DNA from: Acinetobacter kanungonis
Lineage (GTDB): Bacteria > Pseudomonadota > Gammaproteobacteria > Pseudomonadales > Moraxellaceae
Assembly: GCF_009939195.1 (NCBI RefSeq)
Contig: NZ_JAACKC010000002.1
Location: 248,001 to 312,000 of the forward strand
Direction of reading: 5' to 3'
Length of the DNA: 64,000 bases
Part shown: piece by piece, positions 47,798-55,706 of the stretch
How the letters are laid out: each line of letters opens with the position of its first letter
Position numbering within the stretch: the stretch's first letter is position 1
The notes under the pieces: model-generated
Told to the model about the DNA's origin: nothing
The model's database searches: none
The model's input: the letters and a program-made list of their open reading frames with translations, nothing else
Made by a program: the position numbers and the translations under genes

Positions 47798-48571
47798 ATG
47801 ATGGAACTCGATCTGATTCTGAGTCTGGTCTTCTTTGCTTTTTGTGCAGGCGCCATTGATGCTGCTGTTGGAGGCGGAGGCTTAATTCAGATTCCTGCCA
47901 TCATGGGTGCAATGCCACAATTGGCTCCCGCGACCGTATTTGGAACCAATAAACTCTCTTCTATTTTCGGTACGGCTTCAGCGGCGTTTTCTTTTTTTCG
48001 CCGTGTGTCATTGTCGTGGAAGTTGTTGCTAGTGATAGGCGTCGGTGCTTTTATTAGCTCCTATTTAGGTGCTGCTTGTGTATCGATGATTCCCACCCAA
48101 GTGTTGAAGCCTTTTGTGTTGTGTATGTTGATCATTATTGCGATCTATACCTTCATGAAAAAACAGTTTGGGCAGGTGCATTTTCAACAGGAAGTCACCA
48201 CGAAAATACTGGTACTCGCCGCAATCGGCAGTGTGTTGATTGGCTTTTATGACGGTATTTTTGGTCCAGGAACGGGTAGTTTCTTTATTTTCTATTTTAT
48301 TCGTTATTTGAAAGTCGACTTTATTCATGCCTCGGCGCTTTCCAAAATTGCCAATTTTATGACCAATTTTGCTGCATTGAGCTTTTTCGTGCCTGCTGGT
48401 CATGTCCTGTTTGGAATCGGGTTGACCATGGCAGTCGCCAATATTGCTGGTTCATTGGTCGGTGTCCGCATGGCACTCAAATACGGTAGTGGTTTTATCC
48501 GTATTATCTTCTTGGTTTTAGTGTCTATTTTAATTGTGCGTTTAAGTTATCAAATCTTTTTCCCAGCTTAA
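47798..48571 (+). CDS. TSUP-family permease (TauE/SafE type)
   Basis: 257 residues with about eight membrane segments and the family repeat: GAIDAAVGGGGLIQIPAIMG in the first half and GFYDGIFGPGTGSFFIFYFI in the second. TSUP proteins export sulfite or organosulfur anions or import small anions; substrate here unknown. Starts 10 bases after truB and may be co-transcribed. Confidence 0.87.
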   Translation: MMELDLILSLVFFAFCAGAIDAAVGGGGLIQIPAIMGAMPQLAPATVFGTNKLSSIFGTASAAFSFFRRVSLSWKLLLVIGVGAFISSYLGAACVSMIPTQVLKPFVLCMLIIIAIYTFMKKQFGQVHFQQEVTTKILVLAAIGSVLIGFYDGIFGPGTGSFFIFYFIRYLKVDFIHASALSKIANFMTNFAALSFFVPAGHVLFGIGLTMAVANIAGSLVGVRMALKYGSGFIRIIFLVLVSILIVRLSYQIFFPA

Positions 48572-48646
48572 GTGTCAAGCTGATGCAATTTTACATCAGC
48601 GGCGACATTCATTTTCTAAGTTGACCTTTGCCATAGCAAGGGTTAG

Positions 48647-49768
48647 TTATTTATAGAAACGCAGATTGGCAATCAGCCGAGCTTCTTCAGAGGCTGGGTA
48701 TTTTTGCTCCATCAATAATTTCAGGATGGCTTGTTTACCTTGTTCCTTATAGGACGGGCAATACGATGCAGCGACACTGAACTCATCTAAAGCCCGCCAT
48801 GAATAGACACTTTCATCGACAAATAAGGTATCACTCGGGCGTTTGATCTGGCAGGCTTGTAAGGCAAATTGGCAGGCAGATTCAAATAAGTGGTTCTCTC
48901 GATAAAAGCGGGCCAGCTCATAGAGGGGTTCAGCCCGCTGCGGACGACTCACCCACGCTTGCAAATATGCAGTACGAATCGCTGCTGCGGGTTTCTTTAA
49001 TTTTTCTGTAAATTTTGCTGCACGAAATTGTGCGGTCCAGCGTTCTTCTTCCCATCCCCCTGCATTGGCGCGTATTTGATAGGCTTCGAGGGCTGGTTCG
49101 GGTAAATTTGCATCTTGATAACTTTGTGCGAGATAAAACTTATATCGCAGGTTATCAGGCTCATCGATGATGGCTTGCTTTAAAATTTCGATATCTTTGA
49201 GATAGGTGGTGGGATCACGTCCTCTGGCCCCATCATGCTGCACAAAAACATGAGGACCTTTTAAGAGCTGCCATTGGTGAGGTTCAGGCGAGTTTAAATA
49301 TTCGTGTAAAACACCTTCCCATTTCCATGGAATTTGCGTTGATACAAGCGAATTTAATTGATAGCGGATATTTCCGTAAATATATTCAAAATAATACGCT
49401 AAGCCAGTTAAAGTCCCTCATTCAAAATCAGGATCCACCATAAGGGTCTGGTCGGCATCGATAAACATCAGGTAGTCAGCATGGGGCAGGGACGGATCCT
49501 GTGCCAGTTGTAATGCTTCGGTACGGTTGAAACCAAAATTCTGCCAAGGACGCTCAAATAGCTTGCCAGGCAAATCTTGCATAAAGTCTTGAATCAGTTG
49601 CTGTGTACCATCTGTCGATCCTGTATCAACAATGGCCCATGAGTGAATCCACGGTTTGACCGATTTTAAGCAACGTAAAATCACCGCGGTTTCATTTTTG
49701 ACGATCATATTCAGGCGGATATGTGGCTGCATTGTTATTCTTATATTCCCTTTTGCTCTTTTCCTCAT
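48647..49768 (-). pseudogene. Family 2 glycosyltransferase gene interrupted by one in-frame stop
   Basis: A single 373-codon frame from 49768 (or the in-frame ATG 49732) to 48647, broken only by TGA at 49420-49418. N-terminal part: LNMIVKNETAVILRCLKSV, VDTGSTDGTQQLI, FIDADQTL, a GT2 nucleotide-sugar fold with the DAD motif. The second part keeps coding character without a frameshift: YYFEYIYGNIRYQ, WKWEGVLHEYL, then TPR-like helices (YKFYLAQSYQDANLPEPALEAYQ). The stop falls after DPDFE where a Trp codon (TGG) is plausible. Could be a recent nonsense mutation or a base-calling error. The intact protein would be a GT2 enzyme with TPR-like C-terminus; acceptor unknown. Confidence 0.85.
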
Positions 49769-49919
49769 AGTAGATTTTCAGGTCAGCGAATTCAAGCCAT
49801 TCTTCAGACGAAGGCATATGTAGGATGAAACAACGTAGAGAAATAAAAGGGACTGTTGATGCAGTCAGAAGCATACAACAGTCACTCAAGGGTGGGTTGT
49901 AGAATAGCGTGATTGGAAC

Positions 49920-50813
49920 TTAGTTTTCGTTATCGGGCGCAGAACGACTGGCACGATAAGTGACCCCGACCGAGGCGGTCATGATGCAAATCAGCGCTAA
50001 AGTTTGCCACAGGCTAATATGCTCTTTGAGCAGTAACATGCCTGCAATAGCTGCGAGGGCTGGGGATAAACTGGAGAGCGTACCGTAGCTGAGTTTACTC
50101 AGGCGTTTGAGTGCCATAAGATCCAAAGCATAAGGAATGGCTGTGGCCAATAAGGCAATCATCAGGGCTTGTGGCCAATATTGAAATTGCAACATCGCTT
50201 CAGGATTGCGGACACTATTGATGGGCAAGAGCACCAATGTAGACAGTACGATGGCAATACTCAGGGCATGCATGCCGATGTTTTGCCGAGCCACGCGCTG
50301 ACCAAAATAAATATAAAATGCCCAGCAAATCCCTGCGCCCAAAGCACAGGCCGCACCGATATAAGAGAAGTTGTGGGCTTGCGCATCCTGCCAAGGCACC
50401 ATCAGGGCAATGCCTGTAATGGCGAGTCCGACCCAGAGATAATCACTTTTTTGTTTGATGGAAAGTAGCGCCAAGGTGAGCGGTCCTAAAAACTCTAATC
50501 CAACGGCAATGCCTTGCGGCAATTTGCCCAAAGAGGCATAGAACAAGACATTCATGACACAAACGGCGGCACTGTAAAACAGCAAGTCACGCCATTTTAA
50601 ATAAGGTAGGCGTTGAATGATTTTCCATGAACGGAACATCAACACCACCAAGATTGAGGCGAAACTGAGGCGTAAAGTCACCACAGTAAATGGATCTAAC
50701 GCTTGCATCAGTTGCTTGGCAAAGGAGGCACTGACTTGATAGGCCAACATGGATAACACCATGAGAAAAACGGCACTCAATTGACTGTTTGGCATATCCG
50801 CAGTGGTCTCCAT
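49920..50813 (-). CDS. EamA-family transporter 1
   Basis: 297 residues with ten hydrophobic segments in two EamA halves, an inner-membrane drug/metabolite superfamily exporter such as RhtA. Seen: FAKQLMQALDPFTVVTLRLSFAS, LPQGIAVGLEFLGPLTLALL, LDLMALKRLSKLSYGTLSSLSPALAAIAGMLLL. Substrate not predictable. Clearly paralogous to the next gene on the same strand. Confidence 0.88.
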   Translation of the reverse strand: METTADMPNSQLSAVFLMVLSMLAYQVSASFAKQLMQALDPFTVVTLRLSFASILVVLMFRSWKIIQRLPYLKWRDLLFYSAAVCVMNVLFYASLGKLPQGIAVGLEFLGPLTLALLSIKQKSDYLWVGLAITGIALMVPWQDAQAHNFSYIGAACALGAGICWAFYIYFGQRVARQNIGMHALSIAIVLSTLVLLPINSVRNPEAMLQFQYWPQALMIALLATAIPYALDLMALKRLSKLSYGTLSSLSPALAAIAGMLLLKEHISLWQTLALICIMTASVGVTYRASRSAPDNEN

Positions 50814-50875
50814 GACAGGTGAGGGAAAAGATAGGATGCTGCCCTAAACCTCCTGAGGCTTAGGACAGGAATGAA

Positions 50876-51781
50876 TCAGACCGATTCATTCGTAGATTTT
50901 AAGGCTGCCTCATTGCGACGTCTGGCTTGCTGGGTGGTATAGGTACAACCAATTGATGCAGTAATAATGGTGCCGAGTGCCAGCCACTGTGTCCAAAGCA
51001 ATTGCTCATTTAAAAACACAAAACCAGAAAGTGCCGCAATCGCGGGTTCCAGACTCATTAAGGTGCCAAAACTCAAGGCGGTCAGATTGCGTAAGGCAAT
51101 CATTTCCAAGGTAAATGGTAAGGCGCTGGCGAGAATGGCCAGGCCGACAAAATAGAATAAATTAGGGGGCTGGAAAACATTGCTGGTCATGCCTGAAAAC
51201 AAGGCTATCGGCATTAAACACAACATGCCGACAAACATGCCCAAACACACGGTATGGTTGCCTGAAATTCCCGAAGGGCGTTGCCCCGCAATAATATAAA
51301 CTGCCCAACAGGCACCCGCACCAATGGCAAAGGCAATGCCTGTTAAATCCAGCGATTGTGTGGCTTGGTCAAAGGGGAATAGTAAAATTAAGCCTAAAAT
51401 TGCCATGCAGACCCAGAGCAAGTCATATTTTTGCCGTGCATAGTACAAGGCAACACTGAGGGGACCAATAAACTCAAATGATACTGCAATGCCCAAAGGC
51501 AGGCGTTCAATCGATAAATAAAACAGTCCATTCATGCCTGCCAGTGCAATGCCATAACTGAGAATGGATGACCAGCGTACGCTTTTAAAATTAATTTTCC
51601 AGATTTGAAAAATAATCGCCAGAATGAGCGCACCCAACAGCATACGCATGGCGGAAACCGTTAAGACAGGAAATTGCTGAAACAGAATTTTGGCCAATGA
51701 GCCACTACTTTGCACGCAGAGCATGGCAATGAACAACAGGAACACGGCTTGGAAATAGGAGGAGTTTTTTAAGTTCAGCAT
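50876..51781 (-). CDS. EamA-family transporter 2
   Basis: 301 residues, ten membrane segments. It shares with its neighbour the blocks LPLGIAVSFEFIGPLSVALYYARQK and TALSFGTLMSLEPAIAALSGFVFL. It is upstream in the same orientation with 62 bases between, so a tandem duplication and probably one transcript. RhtA-like amino acid/metabolite efflux is a reasonable guess only. Confidence 0.88.
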   Translation of the reverse strand: MLNLKNSSYFQAVFLLFIAMLCVQSSGSLAKILFQQFPVLTVSAMRMLLGALILAIIFQIWKINFKSVRWSSILSYGIALAGMNGLFYLSIERLPLGIAVSFEFIGPLSVALYYARQKYDLLWVCMAILGLILLFPFDQATQSLDLTGIAFAIGAGACWAVYIIAGQRPSGISGNHTVCLGMFVGMLCLMPIALFSGMTSNVFQPPNLFYFVGLAILASALPFTLEMIALRNLTALSFGTLMSLEPAIAALSGFVFLNEQLLWTQWLALGTIITASIGCTYTTQQARRRNEAALKSTNESV

Positions 51782-51940
51782 GATCTAGGGCATTATGTTT
51801 TATATCGGATGGTCAATTTGTGTATTTTTTTCAATCATAACATTGTGCCGTGGAAATAGCTCGTAGCGGATGAGCCAGATCTAACACAGTCATGCAGACA
51901 GATAAAAAGTCAGCAGGTACGGGCAAGTTGTACTGAAACA

Positions 51941-51976
51941 AAACCGATCTATTCCCCATCGGCAATAGATCGGTTT
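51941..51976. repeat. Perfect 13-base inverted repeat
   Basis: AAACCGATCTATT (51941-51953) and AATAGATCGGTTT (51964-51976), 10-base loop. On the minus strand it is followed by TTTTGTTTC, so it may be a second terminator. Confidence 0.6.
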
Positions 51977-51991
51977 AGCGCTGTGAATCGG

Positions 51992-52032
51992 TTTTTATTG
52001 ACCCCCTTAAGCGGAGGAGGGGTCAATAAAAA
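51992..52032. repeat. Perfect 14-base inverted repeat
   Basis: TTTTTATTGACCCC (51992-52005) and GGGGTCAATAAAAA (52019-52032), 13-base loop. It overlaps the adjacent serA terminator by a few A, so the two hairpins may be mutually exclusive. Confidence 0.6.
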
Positions 52033-52058
52033 ACCACAGACACAAGTCTGTGGTTTTT
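52029..52058 (-). terminator. Terminator after serA
   Basis: AAAAACCACAGA (52029-52040) pairs with TCTGTGGTTTTT (52047-52058); T run on the minus strand. Confidence 0.88.
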
Positions 52059-52071
52059 CACATCGAATAAC

Positions 52072-53304
52072 TTAGAACAATACGCGAACGCGGATTGTAC
52101 CTTCAACGTGTTGTAAAGTATCCAGTGCTTCTTGAGATGCAGTTGCATCAACATCCATCACCAAGTAGCCGACATCACCTTTAGTCATTAAAGACTGACC
52201 AGAGATGTTGATGCCGTGTTCAGCAAACAAGTTGTTGATTTTTGAAAGTACGCCAGGCACATTTTTATGAATGTGTAATAAACGGTGTTTACCTTCAGTC
52301 AACGGCAACGCAATCTCTGGGAAGTTCACCGCAGATAGCGTCATACCCTTGTCTGAGTAAGCCACAAATTTTTCAGCCACTTCTAAACCAATGTTCGCTT
52401 GCGCTTCCATGGTTGAACCACCCACGTGAGGAGTCAAAATCACGTTTGGTAGGTTACGGAGTGGAGAAACAAATTCTTCACCATTCGCTTTAGGCTCTTT
52501 CGGGAATACGTCAACCGCAGCACCTGCAAGGTGACCCGATTTAAGTGCATCAGCCAAATCTTCAATCACCACACATGTACCACGTGCCGCATTGATGAAG
52601 ATTGAACCTTCTTTCATTTGCGCAAATTGATCTTTGGTCATGAAGTTACGCGTAGAAGGAACGTCTGGCACGTGTAAAGACACCACGTCTGCATTGGCAA
52701 GAAGTTCACCCATGCTGCCGACTTGACGTGCATTACCTAAAGGTAATTTGGTCACTGTGTCGAAATAGATGACTTTCATACCCATGCTTTCAGCTAAAAC
52801 TGAAAGTTGCGAACCGATTGAACCATAACCCACGATACCTAAAGTTTTACCGCGTGTTTCAAACGAACCTACAGCAGATTTGTTCCAGCCACCCGCATGT
52901 GTATCTGTTGATTTTTCAGGTACACGACGAAGAAGAAGGATTGCTTCTGCTAATACCAGTTCAGCCACTGAACGAGTATTTGAGTATGGTGCGTTAAAGA
53001 CTGGAATACCGCGAACCATCGCAGCATTTAAGTTCACTTGGTTGGTCCCGATACAGAAACAACCCACCGCGATGAGTTTGTTTGCCGCTTCAAAAACTTC
53101 TTCAGTCAATTGAGTACGGGAACGAATACCAATGAAATGCGCATCTTTGATCGCTTCTTTCAACGCTTCACCCTCAAGCGCAGTTTTACGATAGTCGATG
53201 TTGGTGTATCCAGCTGCATTTAAAGTGTCGACTGCGTTTTGGTGAACGCCTTCTAACAACAAGAAACGAATTTTATCTTTAGGCAGGGAAAGATGTTGGC
53301 TCAT
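52072..53304 (-). CDS. serA: D-3-phosphoglycerate dehydrogenase
   Basis: 410 residues. First step of serine synthesis; the E. coli-type enzyme also reduces 2-oxoglutarate to D-2-hydroxyglutarate. Seen: substrate domain (GIRSRTQLTEEV), Rossmann motif GIVGYGSIGSQL, the INAARGTCV and LTPHVGGSTMEAQ regions with catalytic Arg/Glu/His, and a C-terminal ACT domain (HIHKNVPGVLSKINNLFAEHGINI) for serine feedback. Divergent from the D-2-hydroxyglutarate dehydrogenase-like gene, which would recycle its side product. Confidence 0.97.
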   Translation of the reverse strand: MSQHLSLPKDKIRFLLLEGVHQNAVDTLNAAGYTNIDYRKTALEGEALKEAIKDAHFIGIRSRTQLTEEVFEAANKLIAVGCFCIGTNQVNLNAAMVRGIPVFNAPYSNTRSVAELVLAEAILLLRRVPEKSTDTHAGGWNKSAVGSFETRGKTLGIVGYGSIGSQLSVLAESMGMKVIYFDTVTKLPLGNARQVGSMGELLANADVVSLHVPDVPSTRNFMTKDQFAQMKEGSIFINAARGTCVVIEDLADALKSGHLAGAAVDVFPKEPKANGEEFVSPLRNLPNVILTPHVGGSTMEAQANIGLEVAEKFVAYSDKGMTLSAVNFPEIALPLTEGKHRLLHIHKNVPGVLSKINNLFAEHGINISGQSLMTKGDVGYLVMDVDATASQEALDTLQHVEGTIRVRVLF

Positions 53305-53659
53305 TACGGCTCCGCTACAAAGGCCAAATTTGGTCGCAGTATCATAGCATAGGACGTAGGGGGATATACATTTCCTTTATGACCCAGCAATCAGGTATTT
53401 TGGCGAAATATGCGTCACAACCTGTCGTAGTTGGTCTAACTAAGCCTGTAATTTACAAGGTAACCTTGTTAAAACGCGATTTTCTGCGGGTTTTGGCTAA
53501 AAATGGCTTATAATAATGCTCCGTGAAAAAATACGGTGCAGATGGACTGTCCGTTACTTCACGTGCTGTCTAGTTATTGTTCCTTTGTTACGCAGTTTCA
53601 GCTGAATAATGCATTAGATTCGACACCACTTGTTTACTTCATTGCAAGGTCTGAAAACG
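53305..53659 (+). other. Divergent intergenic region between serA and the FAD dehydrogenase
   Basis: 355 bases. It contains TATAAT at 53509-53514 as a likely -10 for the rightward gene, without a good -35 (no match at 16-18 bases upstream), and the near-repeat TGGCTAAAAATGGCTTA around 53494-53510. An open frame inside it (53536-53733) is overlapped by the dehydrogenase start and shows no family features. Nothing else recognised. Confidence 0.5.
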
Positions 53660-55069
53660 ATGAATGCTCCAGTCGCTTTAACCCCAGAGTTGTTGACCCA
53701 ATTGACCGAAATTGTTGGCGAAAACCGTATTAAAACGGATACCGATAGCCTGCAAAATTGGGGTCGGGATTATACTAAACACTTTGATCCAAACCCATCT
53801 GTGATCGTTTTCCCTGCAACGACTGAACAAGTTCAAGCCATTGTTAAGCTTGCCAATCAATACAATGTTGCGGTAACGCCATCGGGTGGTCGTACGGGTT
53901 TATCTGCGGGTGCCGTGGCAGCCAATGGTGAAATCGTGGTGAGCATGGACAAAATGAACCAGATTCTGGAATTTTTCCCTGCCGATCGTATGGTGCGTGT
54001 ACAAGCGGGTGTGGTCACTGAACAATTACAGAGTTATGCACTAGAACAAGGCATGTACTACCCTGTGGATTTTGCTTCTGCGGGTTCTTCACAAATTGGT
54101 GGCAATATTGGTACCAATGCGGGCGGCATTAAAGTCATTAAATATGGTATGACGCGTAACTGGGTGTTGGGCTTAACTGTGGTCACAGGCAAAGGCGACA
54201 TCTTACGTTTAAACAAAGGCATGATTAAAAATGCCACAGGTTATGCATTACAGCATTTATTTATTGGTGGCGAAGGTACTTTAGGTTTAGTCACTGAAGC
54301 AGAAATCAAATTAGAGCGTCAGCCACAAGACCTGCAAGTGATGGTGTTGGGTGTACCTGATTTTGAAGCAGTGATGCCTGTATTGCATGCCTTCCAAGCT
54401 AAAATTGACTTAACTGCATTTGAATTCTTTGGTGAATTGGCGATGCAGAAAGTGCTGGATCACGGTCTTGTGCAACGTCCATTTGAAACACAATGCCCAT
54501 TCTACGTGTTACTTGAATTTGAAGCGCCGTTTGAGCCAATTATGGACAAGGCGATGGAAATTTTTGAGCACTGCATGGAGCAGGGTTGGGTGTTGGATGG
54601 CGTGTTGAGCCAAAGCCTTGAGCAAGTGGAAAGTTTATGGCGTTTACGTGAAGATATTTCTGAATCGATCGCACCATTTACCCCATACAAAAATGATATT
54701 TCAGTTTTAATTACGCATGTACCTGCATTTATTCAAGAAATTGATGCAATTGTGGCAAGCAACTATCCAGACTTTGAAATTTGCTGGTTTGGTCATATTG
54801 GTGACGGTAACTTGCACTTAAATATTTTGAAACCTGCGGATTTAAGCAAAGATGAATTCTTTGCCAAATGTCAGGTGGTAAATAAATACGTGTTCGAAAC
54901 AGTGAAAAAATATGACGGTTCAATCTCTGCCGAGCATGGTGTGGGTATGACCAAAAAGCCATATTTAGAATATTCACGTAGTGCCGAAGAAATTGAATAC
55001 ATGAAAGCCTTGAAAAAAGTCTTCGATCCAAACGGCATTATGAACCCGGGTAAACTTTTCGATTTATAA
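53660..55069 (+). CDS. FAD-linked D-2-hydroxyglutarate dehydrogenase-like oxidoreductase
   Basis: 469 residues from ATG 53660 with AAGG upstream (the frame is open to 53630). VAO/PCMH flavoprotein of the GlcD/D2HGDH/DLD type. Seen: FAD-binding PSGGRTGLSAGAV, GSSQIGGNIGTNAGGIKVIKYG split over the pyrophosphate site, GEGTLGLVTEAEIKL, and the C-terminal metal/substrate motif HIGDGNLHLNIL with EHGVGMTKKPYL. Pairing with serA supports D-2-hydroxyglutarate as substrate, since that oxidation pulls the SerA reaction forward in Pseudomonas. D-lactate dehydrogenase is the main alternative. Confidence 0.88.
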   Translation: MNAPVALTPELLTQLTEIVGENRIKTDTDSLQNWGRDYTKHFDPNPSVIVFPATTEQVQAIVKLANQYNVAVTPSGGRTGLSAGAVAANGEIVVSMDKMNQILEFFPADRMVRVQAGVVTEQLQSYALEQGMYYPVDFASAGSSQIGGNIGTNAGGIKVIKYGMTRNWVLGLTVVTGKGDILRLNKGMIKNATGYALQHLFIGGEGTLGLVTEAEIKLERQPQDLQVMVLGVPDFEAVMPVLHAFQAKIDLTAFEFFGELAMQKVLDHGLVQRPFETQCPFYVLLEFEAPFEPIMDKAMEIFEHCMEQGWVLDGVLSQSLEQVESLWRLREDISESIAPFTPYKNDISVLITHVPAFIQEIDAIVASNYPDFEICWFGHIGDGNLHLNILKPADLSKDEFFAKCQVVNKYVFETVKKYDGSISAEHGVGMTKKPYLEYSRSAEEIEYMKALKKVFDPNGIMNPGKLFDL

Positions 55070-55091
55070 GTTTATCCCGAATGAAGTACTA

Positions 55092-55124
55092 AACACCGTG
55101 ATGGCAACATTGCGGTGTTTTTTA
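55092..55124 (+). terminator. Terminator after the FAD dehydrogenase
   Basis: AACACCG (55092-55098) pairs with CGGTGTT (55113-55119), then TTTTT. Confidence 0.8.
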
Positions 55125-55248
55125 TTGCAGTAATAAAAAAGATAAAAAATTCAACTCAGAAAAACAATCGCTACATTGTTGCCATAGAGTTATGTGTTTA
55201 AGCATTGCATCATTACGGGTAAGTAATGATATCTATGGGGAATTTGTC

Positions 55249-55620
55249 ATGTTGCGTTTAGCCACGGTTTCAGCCTTGTGTTTGGGTTTATTGGCAGGCT
55301 GTGCCACCACTCAGAATTTAGTCAATAAAGTCAGCAGTTCGGATACACCTTTGGCGCAAGTATTAAAACAACGTCCTGATTTGGTTAAAGAATTATCGAC
55401 CGTTGAAATTCGTCAATTTTTTAACAGTGTAGAATCACCAACGGCTGCACAAGTCAAAGTGACAGAAACTGGGTTAATGGATGATTCAGTGCGTTCAATT
55501 CGTACCATTTATAGTTTTAAGCATGTAGACAATGACTGGAAATTGGTTGAGACCGAAAAATCGTATCAATGTATGCGTGGTAAAAATACCAAGACTTTCC
55601 AGACAGCGGTGTGTTCTTGA
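55249..55620 (+). CDS. Small lipoprotein of unknown function
   Basis: 123 residues from ATG 55249 (TGGGGAA upstream); the longer frame from 55192 places extra residues before a normal signal. Signal peptide MLRLATVSALCLGLLAGC with lipobox LLAGC (Cys18). The mature part has no domain I recognise; two further Cys (YQCMRG, AVCS) could form a disulfide near the C-terminus. Monocistronic with its own terminator. Confidence 0.8.
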   Translation: MLRLATVSALCLGLLAGCATTQNLVNKVSSSDTPLAQVLKQRPDLVKELSTVEIRQFFNSVESPTAAQVKVTETGLMDDSVRSIRTIYSFKHVDNDWKLVETEKSYQCMRGKNTKTFQTAVCS

Positions 55621-55633
55621 TATAGGAATGAGC

Positions 55634-55662
55634 TTGAAAGTTTGAAAATTTTGTCGCATAAA
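55634..55662 (+). promoter_or_regulatory. Possible promoter for the AbiH gene
   Basis: TTGAAA (55634-55639) and CATAAA (55657-55662), 17 bases apart. A start near 55669 would lie inside the lipoprotein terminator hairpin, so that hairpin would not form in the AbiH transcript. Weak -10. Confidence 0.35.
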
Positions 55663-55688
55663 AAGCGTATCTAGTGATGCGCTTTTTT
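55660..55688 (+). terminator. Terminator after the lipoprotein gene
   Basis: AAAAGCGTATC (55661-55671) pairs with GATGCGCTTTT (55676-55686) with a TAGT loop (one G-T pair), then TT. It ends 18 bases before the AbiH start. Confidence 0.85.
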
Positions 55689-55706
55689 ATTTGAGACTTT
55701 ATAAAA

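Larger units (their letters stand above)
51782..52071. other. Hairpin-rich gap between serA and EamA transporter 2
   Basis: 290 bases with no gene. Three perfect inverted repeats follow in 120 bases: 51941-51976, 51992-52032 and 52029-52058. The last is the serA terminator. The rest (51782-51940) shows nothing notable. Confidence 0.6.

Noticed and set aside
49418..49420. TGA in the glycosyltransferase gene as selenocysteine
   Set aside because: No redox motif surrounds it, no SECIS-like element was evident, and GT2 enzymes do not use selenocysteine.
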